Position numbers and translations under genes: made by a program. A stretch of DNA of 64,000 bases from Isoetes taiwanensis (lineage: Eukaryota; Streptophyta; Lycopodiopsida; Isoetales; Isoetaceae). The stretch is taken from NCBI GenBank assembly GCA_021234155.1, contig JAJEKV010000136.1, positions 1,302,001 through 1,366,000 on the forward strand. Direction: 5' to 3'. Shown piece by piece: positions 44,969 through 56,417 of the stretch. Position 1 is the stretch's first letter. Each line of letters starts with the position of its first letter. The notes beneath the pieces were generated by a model. It did not search any database. It worked only from the letters and a program-made list of their open reading frames with translations, and was not told the origin of the DNA.

Positions 44969-45499
44969 GTCATTGCTAGGTTATATAAGCGCAACAATAT
45001 TATTCTTGATTTCTTGGGAAGGCGTTTTCCATGGGAAAGAAGTCTTTTATGTGATGGTGAAGCATTCGGAAGGAGATAGATTGCAGATGGATTGCTGAAG
45101 GAGCGAGTTGCGTGCAGAGATCTGGGAGCGTTGCTGGGAGTGCAGAAGAAGCAAGTGGGATTTCCAGGTGGGGATCAAGCCTTACACCTGGGGTTTTCTA
45201 GTGTTTGTATAGCTGTGTTGATTTAATAATGATTGCTTTGAACGTAGTATAAACTTGGAGTTAAATCATACGAGCATGGTCATGAATAGGCATGCATGGT
45301 TAATGGATAGCGAGCATATTGACCGATTTAATATTCTTGCACTGCGACTCGCATGAAACGAACAACATCCCGATAGATAGGCTTTCATTCATCTCAGCAG
45401 TTTTTTCTACAATGGTATAAGGTGGGTAGCCGCACATTGCAGGCTACCCAAAAAAATGAAAAACATAGGGAATATCCAGTTATAACACCTGGACCCCAA

Positions 45500-45625
45500 A
45501 TAAATTGTGTGCTACAGATGTTGGCTAGTGTACCTGCCGAGAGCTTATCGCCGGGATTAAAAAACCCCGCCCTTTCGGGTTTTCGAGGAAAAACCCTAGC
45601 GATAAAATCTCGGCAAGGGGCTTGG
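45500..45625 (-). mobile_element. LINE 3'-end-like fragment on the minus strand (copy B)
   Basis: Same fragment as 31,220-31,345 with small differences (extra CT near 45,534 and GA near 45,541). Confidence 0.45.
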
Positions 45626-45739
45626 ACAACGCAGGGCTGCTAAACGTTCCCACAAAAAAACCCACGCTCCACAGAGAATACCGAAGTCGCGCATCACCCC
45701 TGGACCTGCACATCACCAACGGAAAAACCAAAAGAGAAA

Positions 45740-46420
45740 AAACCTCGAAAAGCGAGGGGCTGGTCACGCGTGCCACGCCACAAAAAACAACATTTACACC
45801 TCGAAAAGCGAGGGGCTGGTCACGCGTGCCACGCGACAATTATAACAAATATGAACATATAAATAACAATTTTAAGGGGGGGAAGGGTGGGAGCCATGGA
45901 TACTGGCCGAGATGATGAGAAAGCGCCATGAAACGCCGATGAAGAACTCCGCAATAAGTAGCGATCCCCAACCGGATGAACGGGCCATCGCGATGCATGC
46001 ATGCGACGATGTCAATGCATGCATGCTGCGTCGGGTGCAAGAATGCCGATTAAATACGCGAATCGATGACATTCTTGCACTGCGACTCGCATGAAAGGAA
46101 CAACATCCCGATACCAGAGAACTTCAAATACTAGATCCGAGGAGAAAGGTTGAAGATTGTCCTATGCCGGACAAAAGGGCAAAGATAGAAGAGGTTAGAA
46201 AGGATAAGAATGGCCAAGAAAGAGTAGCTCATGCAAGAAGAAGCCCCTCCTCCGCATGAGATCAAAGAATAGAAGCCATGGATACTGCTGAGAGATGAGA
46301 AAGCGCCGCAATAAGTAGCGATCCCCAACCGGATGAACGGCCTAAAAATGCATGCGATGCATGCATGCTCGTCTGGTGCAAGAATGCCGATTCGCTACGC
46401 GAATCAATGACATTCTCTAC
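45740..46420. repeat. Nested short direct repeats (copy B)
   Basis: Counterpart of 31,460-32,150. In copy B the ~55-bp unit reads GAAAAGCGAGGGGCTGGTCA twice with no difference between the two repeats, whereas in copy A the two repeats differ. This suggests copy A is the less accurately determined one here (inference). Confidence 0.7.
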
Positions 46421-46424
46421 CATG

Positions 46425-47625
46425 TTAATATTTAGTTAGTAAAGTAATAATAAAGTATAAAGTTAAGGAAAAGCTAAGGTTATAGGTTTAAAATAAAATA
46501 TTAAGGGTTAGTTTGGATCAAGGAATTGGGCTAGTGATTTATTTAGGATTAAAGGCTAAGTTAAGGAGGGGTATGCTACTGGATAAGTATTTATGATTAC
46601 GGGAGGTGTAATTTAACAAGGTAGCTAGTTGTATATCTAAACCCTTTGGAAATAACTAAATTAGCAAAGAGAAAATATATGCTAGGGGTATTACTAGCTG
46701 GGAATGGGTGCAGGAATTAATAAACTAGTTAGCAGGGTTATGGAAGCCACCGTCACTAAGGTTATAAGTAGTAATTTGAAGGAAGTTAGGTTGTATTTTG
46801 CTTAAGCACCGGGCATTGCATGTTGCATGGTAGAGATAGTAATGTTTATACGAGCGTATAACTGGATTTCCTTTGCTGCATGAGGTGTAAATTATGGAAT
46901 TTCTAAGGTAAATTTGATATGGAAATGCGCCTAGTTGATATTGGGTGGAATTCATAGTATTGTGATCTACGTGTAGTATAATTCTTTGATATAGACCTCT
47001 GGGGCCGGAGTCTAGGTGCGATGGTCTAGACTCGCGGTTATTGCACAGTGCTATGTAAATGTATTATTTGAACATCAGGCATTGGTGCCGTATGGTACAA
47101 CGTCATGCACAGTTAAGTGGTCCTCCAATGCTGGACGCAGCGTGGATGGGTGTGTACACACGTGGTTACCCCGCCTCTATGTCACTGGCCTGATCAGCCG
47201 AGTTGACCTTGCTCAGATCCAGAGGAATATTGGTTGCAATATTGATGCTATGATTGCTTGGTTATTATATATGTGGTCTTCTTGTTGGAATTAAGTTGCA
47301 TTGGTCATGCTTGCTGGACTAGTTACTTGGATTACAGGGGCGAGGCTACGGTAAGGTTAGGTTGTTGTTCTAGGTTAACGCCTTGTATTGTTGAAGCTAG
47401 ATATGTCCTAGATCCCCGATCCCCACTTAGTCCGTGTGACTAACCCCGTGGTTGATGGTGTAAACAGAGGTGCGAGATGCTTCGGAAAGTAGCCAAGCTT
47501 TGGAAAGGCGAGAGAGAAGTAGAAGTGTGTGATTCCTATTCAATAAACTTGATTATTATTACTATTATTTTTATATATGGGCTTGAAGCTATAGTTATTA
47601 AGAACATTCATTGTGTGCTTGACCC
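46425..47625. other. AT-rich insert between repeat units (copy B)
   Basis: Counterpart of 32,150-33,345, with a garbled cluster near 47,175-47,220 and an extra GAAGTAGAAG-type repeat near 47,513. Confidence 0.35.
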
Positions 47626-48034
47626 AAACTCCGTTCGGTCAGTTCCCTTTGCTCCGCGTTCTCAACTACAGCTTCTCGGCCACGTCCCAACTGCAAGAGA
47701 CCAAAACTCGGCCCCCAAAATGCAAACCCTTCTAGAACCTGGCAACCCACAGGGTTTACGTTTCAGAGGCCCTCTCCTTGTCAAATTTGGCCGGGACCTT
47801 GCGCCATATCTGACGTGGAGGGGGGTTTTGAAGCCAGAGCACGGACCTTAAAACCCCCCCGGAAGCTGCTTGCCCCAAAAGTCCTCTCCCCAAGGCCCTG
47901 GGGACGGACGGGCAACCTCCCCTCTCCGGAACTGTAATTTGGCTCTGCCAATGGACTCAGAACATCGACATTGCCCTGGGGACCAAGTTTCATGGCCAGA
48001 AGATCACCCATGTTCTCGAAGGAGAGCAAAGTAC

Positions 48035-48298
48035 ACAAGATGTCGCGTATACGTCGCGCGCGACGTCACGTCGCATGCGACGTGACGTCGTTGACAGCGC
48101 AGCTAGCATGACACATGCGGCCTTGTCATAGGACGTGGTGGCAAACGTCGCCTATGTCACGTGAGGCATCGCATGCGACGTCCTTGCGACGTGACGTCGC
48201 TACTGGCGACGTTGACGTGACCTGGTCACGTCAAATGTGACGTCGCATGATCCAGACGTCGCGACTCCACGTCGCTAAATGCCCATTTTCTTGTTGTG
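48035..48298 (-). mobile_element. CACTA-type terminus with subterminal ACGT repeats (copy B)
   Basis: Counterpart of 33,763-34,034. Here the left part contains a clean palindromic run near 48,050-48,090 (CGCGCGCGACGTCACGTCGC and beyond), as at the 21.4-kb terminus, so copy B seems the truer reading of this stretch (inference). Confidence 0.55.
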
Positions 48299-50081
48299 AG
48301 TCCTTAGCAGCTCCAATACAAGCAAGAATACAATTGAGAGAAAAGAAGAGATTCTAAATGCTATGCGGAAGAATGTAGTAGCTAGAAAAAAGAAGACAAT
48401 TGCAAGGAAAGTTAGTAATAAGACAACAGTTGCAAGGAAGGTTAATAAGAAGATGACGTTGGAAGGAAGTCTAAGACACTTACAAAGAAGCCTAATTCTA
48501 AAGGTGGTTATAATTTCTGGCATCTTTTCAACTTGTTGTATGCTTCTCAATTTTTTGTTACATATTCAAATTATTTTTGCAGGCAATACGAGGAAATAGT
48601 TTGCAGGATAGTTCACAATTCTTGTGCAAGGAATGACAAGCTTGCTGTCATCATTTTTGAGGTACAGGTTCACACGGAAATAGTTCACAAGCTTGCTGTC
48701 ATAAATTTTGAGATACAGGTTGAGGTCTGTTAAATCTGATAAAATTGAAAGACAAGTATTGTTATCCTCTGATGTTACATGGTTTTACTTTGCGCAGAGC
48801 TAGAATCAGGTGCTTGCATCATGTATGCCCTGAGGAAAATACAGATTTTATGTTCGCTTTCGGACATTTCAACTTCAAAATTTCGTTTCCCAGAGGCTAG
48901 AATTTCTGTATATTATACGGATCACTTTTAGCTTCAAGCTACCTACAGGATAGAAACATTGACATTCATTATTCTTTCTTCTTGTACAATGCTTAACTGT
49001 ACTGTAATTAGTTGCATTAATGTATTAATATATTCATTGACTGGCTGGCTAAGGCAAAGGCCTCTAAAGCTAGCCATTTCTTGTCCATTGAGTATGCACA
49101 TTAAGCATTTTGATCCGTGTTGAAATTGAATAGAGTAATAGCCGTGTATCTATTTTTGTTCTTTGTTCAAATTGAATAGAATAATAGCCGTGTAGCCGAG
49201 TAAAGCTGTTGATAAAGTAAATGGAAATGTTTGATAAAGTAAAATGGAAATGTTTGCGCTGGCTAAGTTTAAGGCCTCTAAAGCTAGCCATTTCTTGTCC
49301 ATTGAGTATACACATTAAGCATTTTGATCCGTGTTGAAATTGAATAGAGTAATAGCCGTGTATCTGTTTTTGTTCTCTGTTCAAATTGAATAGAGTAATA
49401 GCCGTGTAGCCGTGTAAAGTTGTTGATAAAGTAAAATGAAAATGTTTGATAAAGTAAAATGGAAATGTTTGTGCCATCATGGTATTTTTGCAATGCCTTA
49501 TAGGAAATATGGGGAATTATTGCAATGCCTTAGAGGAAATATGGAGAATTAGAATATGCAAGGTATTTAATATGATGAAACTACATGGTCTATGTTGCTG
49601 ATAGCGACAATTTACCATAGACATCTCAGATAAACAAAGCTAAGAACAATAATAGACATAATTTTATCGGGCTTTACGTCAATCAATCCATTTGAAGATA
49701 TAATTTAGTAGCTTTTATGTTTACAACAAGATATATTCCCAAAGATGAAATTCGATTATAATGTGTTCAAGACTAACTCCACTTTTAAAGATGAGAGAAT
49801 GATATAACTGGCCCTTTGACATCAAGGTTAAAAAATGCCCTTGAAGTGAATCAATTTCATTTTCGTGCCTTAAGTATTGATCAAACTCTATTCCTTGAAA
49901 CATCTGTTCTTAAGCTTTTGTTTGCCTTAAGGCAAATTCTGGATAGAAACATTGACACTTTGCATTGAAACATCTGTTCTTAAGCTTTGCATAGAATACA
50001 CTTGTTTCAGTTTGCAAACCGCTTTACTTTTTAACAACTTAGCCAATAAAACTTATACGATGATTTACAACATAGTAACTT
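48299..50081. other. Gene-poor AT-rich interval (copy B)
   Basis: Counterpart of 34,035-35,597, longer by about 217 bp because of the internal tandem duplication listed separately. It has many CG versus CTG/CAG discrepancies with copy A between 48,720 and 48,950. Confidence 0.35.
49056..49480. repeat. ~217-bp tandem duplication present only in copy B
   Basis: The segment AAGGCCTCTAAAGCTAGCCA through GTAAAATGGAAATGTTTG occurs at about 49,056-49,255 and again at 49,272-49,470. Copy A has one (34,790-34,990). The two units in B differ at several bases, for example GAGTATGCAC against GAGTATACAC and TTCTTTGTTC against TTCTCTGTTC. The second unit is closer to copy A. Confidence 0.8.
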
Positions 50082-52605
50082 AAAAGTCCGATATTCTTGG
50101 TAAATTGCTCCAAAGTCATATCGTTGTCGGCCCAGATCCTTTACGGTCGATTCATTTGCAGCCACATGTGGACCGTCACTACAGATGGGAGATTGCACTT
50201 GGTCAGCTGCAGCAGAAGGTAAGATAGGGTCTGGAACATGCAAAGGTGGACTGTCACCATGGAGGGGAGATTGAATTTCATCACTTGCAGTAGCAAAAGG
50301 TAAAATAGTGTCTGGAACAAGAAAATGTGGACTTTCAGAGGTAAAGTTGCAAATTGGAGCATGAAAATTTATATAACCAAATGGGTTCTGGTTCCTACTT
50401 GGCCAGTTAGCTACCTGGGTTGGAAACCACCATTTTTTTATTTGGCTAGAGTTCCAAGACTCTGCTTGAAACGAGCCACCTATACCTGCCATTCACAATA
50501 CTCTTAGATTACATGCTAATGTACTTGAAGTTTTGAAATAAAACATTGATCTATTCTCTACTAACCTATTGTATCCAAAGTTTTTTCAGTGCTTGCAGCA
50601 GCAATTGGTGTAGCATCCGAACTCTTCTTCGTGCTTGCAGGAGCAGTCGGTTGAGTATCCATTTTTCCAGTGCTTGCAGTCTTCTTATTCTTCTGATTGA
50701 CCCTAGGCTTCCTTACCTTTCTTTGCTTTTGTCTTGTAGCAGGTGCGTCACAACTATTTGAAGGTCTAAAACATTTTGGTACACCCTTTCTTCCAACTTT
50801 AACATTTTTGGTGGTTGCTTGTTGTATTGGAGCTTGATCAGCTGTTGCTTGCTCTGCTTCATCATGTGGTGCTTCCTCGCCCAGAACAACTTCATTCCCT
50901 GCAATTTCTCTTAGTCCGACACCACTAGTCTGAAACCACTAGTCCACATAATGAATTTTAAGGGTAAGGCAGTTTACCTTTTTGAGAAACTTTACCAGTT
51001 GTTGCTTCCTTGCCCGCAATTCTTCCACGCCTCTCGAATTATCTTCCACACCTGCTTATGTCTTAATACAAATGCAACTAAATACAGAGCTGACTATTAA
51101 ACACTTACTCAAAACCCGCTGCTCCAAATCAACTCTTCATTTTCAGCAAATCCCTCGTCTTCAAGATGCGCCTTCTTTAACCGTTTGTTATGTTTCTCTT
51201 CCGCTGCATACATGCAATTAAATAACCCGCACTATTGAATATAAAATAAAAATATAAAACTAACCTTTCAAAGGGCTTGTCATGGATCGAGTTTATGGAC
51301 GTCTCCGCACTTGTAATTTCGAGGAGATTCAACATATTCCGTCAAGTTATTATGATCAGCATGTACCTTTAGTGGCTGCAGCCTCGAAGATCTTTATCTT
51401 CCTCATCCTCTATGTTAGGGACGAAATTAAGATAACCAAGCTCAATACAAGTCTCATATGGCAGCTCTAGGTTGCAAAACATTGCATTGCAAATTTTGCA
51501 TGCACTTCTGGAAGCACCAAAGTTGGAACTTGTGTCCACATTGTAGCTGTACATGCATGACAAAATTGTCACTAAATGCCATGCCACAAACTACACATCC
51601 ACTCATTCCATCTACAATGGTCCAGTTTCTAGGAGAAGGCCCGACGCTGTGGTGGTAAGGAATGAAGACCTCAAATGCCGCAGTTCCCTAGTTTAGTTTT
51701 CAAGTCATCTTGCTTGTCCCGCTTAAAACAGACATCGCACTTATCCTACTTATTTCTGCTTCTAAATCCTGCCGAATGTCTGCCTCCTTTTTTTTCTTCA
51801 AAATCATGATCAGAGAAAGACCTAGTGCACATTCCTCATCAGTTTTTTGTTTCAAAGCTACATCCTCATCTGGACAAATGGCTCTCAAGCCTTCTAGATC
51901 TTTCCTAATTTCCTGTATGTCCAATGAAATTGATGCAGCAGCAAGGTCATACCCTCGCAAAATCCCACTAACACTGACCAATTCAGTCTCCTTTTCTTTA
52001 AGATCATGTTGTAATGAAGCAAATGCACCAGTCAAGACATCCAATTCTGCCTCTAAGGCTGATAGCGAAAGTAATGTTCCTTAAATTGATTTCCTCCATA
52101 TCCGTTTTCTTTTGGATATTTCTCTGTGAAAGCTGCATTCTATTCCATGCAAATCTAGCCCAACTGACTATGAATTTTGCAGGATGAGCAAGTGCCATTT
52201 GAGTGTGCTGCCATGCAAAAGCTCTAGCAAAAACTGTCCTAGCTTCCTTATTCTTTAAACCTTTCTGATAAATCTTGTGCACCAAATCATGCAAATCATC
52301 TACAAATTCTGGCTTTACCTGGTGGAGCTTGATCTTATTGTCTTTTACTTCACGATTCCACGCACTAAAAAAATCAGATGTGGGGCAATCGGCCCAAGTT
52401 AAAGTTTCTGGATCCCTACCTTCGTTTGGAAGCAGTCTGTAAACATTGAATTCCTCAATAGTGCTTGCAAACCTCATTTCGACCTAGAAAATAAAGCATG
52501 CATGAGCCGGATAAAGTCAAATGAAAGCAAACAAAATCAGAGGCAAAAAAATAGAGGTTTAGGGTCTACCTTTTCAGGCGTCCAAATAGCAGCCGTTTGA
52601 CCCAT
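50082..52605 (-). pseudogene. Multi-exon coiled-coil, zinc-binding protein gene (copy B)
   Basis: Counterpart of 35,598-38,120. Exon 1 is 52,605-52,570 and exon 2 starts at 52,483. Here the CAG that is TAG in copy A is intact, so 52,477-52,004 is one open frame. Copy B is broken elsewhere: near 51,735 (AGTGCGATGTC where A has AGTGCAGTAATC), near 51,640-51,680, near 51,345-51,390, and in the last exon near 50,128-50,150, where the acidic C-terminus is replaced by an unrelated reading. Exon 1 also differs (MGQTAAIWTPEK against MGQTVRYWDAEK). The damage is complementary to that in copy A, pointing to a gene that was intact before duplication or to sequence errors. Confidence 0.5.
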
Positions 52606-53057
52606 AGAAATGCAACTAGGGTTTGAAATAGAAGCCGGAATCATAGCCATTTGGTTAATCATGTAGAAGTACTGCTTAGATCAGTAGGGTCGATGTAGCG
52701 AGGGTCGCAGCAGAGGCGCAGGCGTCTGCTGCACAAAGAACGTGAAGGGCATGACAGGGGAGACGAAATTTATTAAAAAAAAAAAAAAAAGTGTGGAGGG
52801 TGCTTAGGGGGTGCTTGGCCAATAAAAAAAAACCCCCCCCACTAGCAAGTAAGCAAGGTCAAGTTTTGACTAGGCCAAAAATGAAAACCTTTGGTCTTTT
52901 CATTGGGTAATGTTGGCAAATTTTGGGTGGCATGGCAAGATGGTGGTTATTTCGACATGATGACTAGGGCTCTATGCAAGAAATATGACAATCTTTGGAA
53001 TTTTTGGTAGAGTAGTTTGGCAAGGGATAGAATAGAGGGATCTTGAAGAACTTAAAG

Positions 53058-56000
53058 CGCTGGCAGCCTTCCCCAAGTCGAACTAGGCCAGGACTTCGCA
53101 CGGCTGCCTCACCAGAGGGGAGAGGCCAGACCTCAGGAGACAGACCTCAGAAAGGTTGCCGAGGCAGCCTTTCCTGCTAACGCTCCTTCCGGAAGCCGTA
53201 TGCCAATGCCCCCCTCTCGGAGATCGGCTCACCTATCCGACCGTTGAATCCACCGTTCAAGTAACCTGCTTCGAGCAGGTTCAAAAACATCCAAGATCGA
53301 TCCAAGAGAACTTATCAAACCACGAAACGTCCTGCGGGCGACCATGTAAAAACCCAAGTGTTTTGTTGTTCGGGCAGTGTAAAGGCTCCGACATGGAGAT
53401 TTGACTTCGCCATGTCGTCCGAAATGACAAAATTACCCTAATGAATAAGTTACACGGTCATTTTTTGCAATGAAAAAAACACGAACATGCTACATGCCAG
53501 TATTCCGCAGCCACCTCCTAGGCTAATTGACTACGAACGTGTTGGACATGAGCTACTTTAGCGCTTCTTGAAGAAGGGATGGTCAGTTGCCCACGAAACT
53601 TGGTCTCTAGAGTAATGTCGACATTCTGAGTCCGTTGACAAATCCAGTTCACAGTTCCGGTGTGGGGGAGTTGCCCGTCCGTCGCCAGGGGCCTTCAGGA
53701 GAGGACTTTTAGGCTTAGCCGCTTCAAAAACTTTTAAGGGTCTGTCTTCTAGTGTCAACACATTCCATCCACATGATGACATTGTGAAAGATCCTGATTG
53801 AATCTAAATAGGATATAGCCTCCAAAACGTAAACCCTGTTTGTTGCTAGGTTATTGAAGGGTTTACATTATGGAGGTCAGGTTTTTGGTCGGTTGCACCT
53901 GGGACATGGTCGAGAAGATGCAGTTAAAAACAAGAAGAAATAGGAACTCACAGAATGGGGTTTGGACTTATCCTCCTCCCTGTGTGGCAACTCCTAGTCA
54001 AGAACGCCCAAAAACTTTGTTATTTCAGGTTGCCATGGCTCGCATGCATGTTCAAAAGTAGTGCACCTAGTTATCTATAAAAATAGCCATGTTTCAAGCG
54101 TCAAAACGAAAACCCTATTTGTTGCTAGGTTATTGTAGGGTTTACGCTATGGAGTATAAGTTTTGGTCGCTTGCACGGGGGACATGGTCGAGAGGTTGCG
54201 CCATGACAAGAAGAAATAGGAACCCGGCCGGACGTGGGTTTGGATCTACTCTTCTCCCGCTTTGGTAATTGGATCTACTTTCTCATTAGCAAGATACAAA
54301 ACCCATTTTTTTTCGATTACCATGGCTCGCATGCATGTTTAGAGATGGTGCGTTGAGGTAGGACCACGCTTTGGCCTCCAAAACCTAAAACCCTATGAGT
54401 TGCTAGGTTCTTGAAGGGTTTACATCTCGGAGGTCGAGTTTTGGTCTTTTGCACTTAGAATGCATGCTTTGATATGGATATACTGCATTAGAACCTCCAG
54501 ATTGCTTAAGGCAACCAATCTTTGAGCAAAATTTGCAAAATGGCATCAATTACATTAGGATCCCTACAGCAAAATGAGGTAGTTGCACTCTGATCTGAAT
54601 ATCTCGTGAGCTATGCTGATCTTTTCAAATGTTTTTTGGAGGATCAACAAGAGATAAGATGTATGACATGTGGGAGAAAACTTGGCTCAATTTGGATCTG
54701 AGATGTCTGAGGAAATTGGGTTCAAAGTTGGAAGAAAATTTGGCCAGTGCACTTCCCTGAGACAAAAAACAGGTCTGCACACTCAAATGATAATATCTCG
54801 CGTCATCATTTGAGTGTAATGACCTTTTTTTGTCTTAGGGAAGTGCACTGGCCAAATTTTCTTCCAACTTTGAACCTGATTTTCTCAAACATCCCAGATC
54901 CAAATTGAGCCAACTTTCTCCCAAATGTGTCACAATATCTTTTCTCTTGTTGCTCCTCCAAAAAGCATTTGAAAAAGATCAGCATAGATCGAGATATTTA
55001 GATCTGAGTGCAACTACCTCATTTTGCTTTAGGGATCCTCATATAATTGATGCCATTTTGCAAATTTTGCACAAAGACTGGTTGCCTTAAGCAACATGGA
55101 GGTTCTAACACACCATACCCATATCAAAGCATGCATATGAACTAACACACCTGAGAAGTGTCACCTCACATACGCGTATCCCAAAATGATTCAGGGGGCA
55201 TGGGAGAGGAAGACAAGCCATATGATCAGATTTTGCAGGATGCATTAGAATTTATGACAAGGTCAATAATTCCAACTCATTTGAGTGCTTCTATTCAAGA
55301 TAATCTGTATGCAAATAGCTCTTAACTTCTAATTGCCACAGTGGGAAGAAAATAGATTCAAACCCCTGCTTCGCGTCTTCAACTCAACTTCTCAACCATG
55401 TCCCAAGTGCAAACGACCAAAACTTGACCTCTATAACCTAAACCCTACAATAACTTAGCAACACACAGGGTTTACATTTCGGAGGTCAAAAAGTGATTGT
55501 TTTCTTGGATAACTAGGTGCATCATTTCTAAGCATGTATGCGGAGCCATGGCAACTGAAATAACAGAGTTTGGATCTATCGGCCATCCCAAATGATCCCA
55601 AACAATCTTGCTACTGCAAATGGCACTCTTGAATTCTAATTGCCAAATTGGGAGGAGGATAGATTCAAACCCCCTTCCGTTAGTTCTTATTACTTCGCAT
55701 CTTCAACTACAACTTGTCGACCATGTCCTCAAGTGCAAATGACCAAAACTCGACCTCCATAACATAAACCCTACAATAACTTATCAACACACAAGGTTTA
55801 CGTTTCAAAGTCCACATCCTAGTCAGATTCATCCAGGATCTTGCATAGTGTCGTCACATAGAGGGAGGGTGTTGACGCTAGAAGACGGACCCTTAAAACC
55901 TTCCGCAAGCAGCTCGTCCCAAAAGTCCTCTCTAAGGCCCATGGCGACAGACGAGCAACTTCCCCACTCCGGAACTGTGAACTTGCTCTGCCAATGGACC

Positions 56001-56417
56001 CAGAACGTCGGCATTAGCTTGAAACCAAATTTCGTGGGCAACTGACCACCCCTTCTCCAAGAAGCGAAAAAGTAGTTCATACCCAACACGTTCGTAGTCA
56101 ATTGGCCTAGGAGGCAGCTACGGATTACTGCCATGTAGCGTGTTCGTGTTTCTTTCGATGCTAAAAATGAATGTATAACTTGCTCCCTAGGGTAATTTTG
56201 CCATTCTGGACGATATGGCAAAGTCGAATCTCCATTTCGAAGCTTGTGTACTGCTTGAACGACAAAACACTTGGGTTTCTACATGGTTGCCTGCCGGACG
56301 CTTCGCGGTTTGATAAGTTCTCCAGGACCGATCATGGATTTTTTTGGACCTGCTCAAAGCAGATTACTTGAATGGAGGATTCAACGGTCGGATAGGGGAA
56401 TCAGGCTGCGGGAGATG
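53058..56417. mobile_element. Large foldback element, copy B; right arm continues to the minisatellite
   Basis: Counterpart of the copy A element with centre at about 54,798. Its right arm is longer than in copy A: it runs past the duplication boundary through GATTCAACGGTCGGATAGGG (56,380) to about 56,417, where the 19-bp minisatellite begins. The left arm start (53,058) continues beyond that point, so the minisatellite interrupts or replaces the outer ~120 bp of the right arm. Confidence 0.8.

Larger units (their letters stand above)
41862..56350 (+). repeat. Segmental tandem duplication, copy B (14,489 bp)
   Basis: Direct repeat of 27,593-41,861. It ends at GGACC 56,346-56,350, after which the repeat-unit sequence continues uniquely (TGCTCAAAGCAGATTACTTG) into the minisatellite. 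It holds the same inventory as copy A: repeat units, TGCA array, CACTA-like end, zinc-binding gene, foldback element. Confidence 0.9.
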
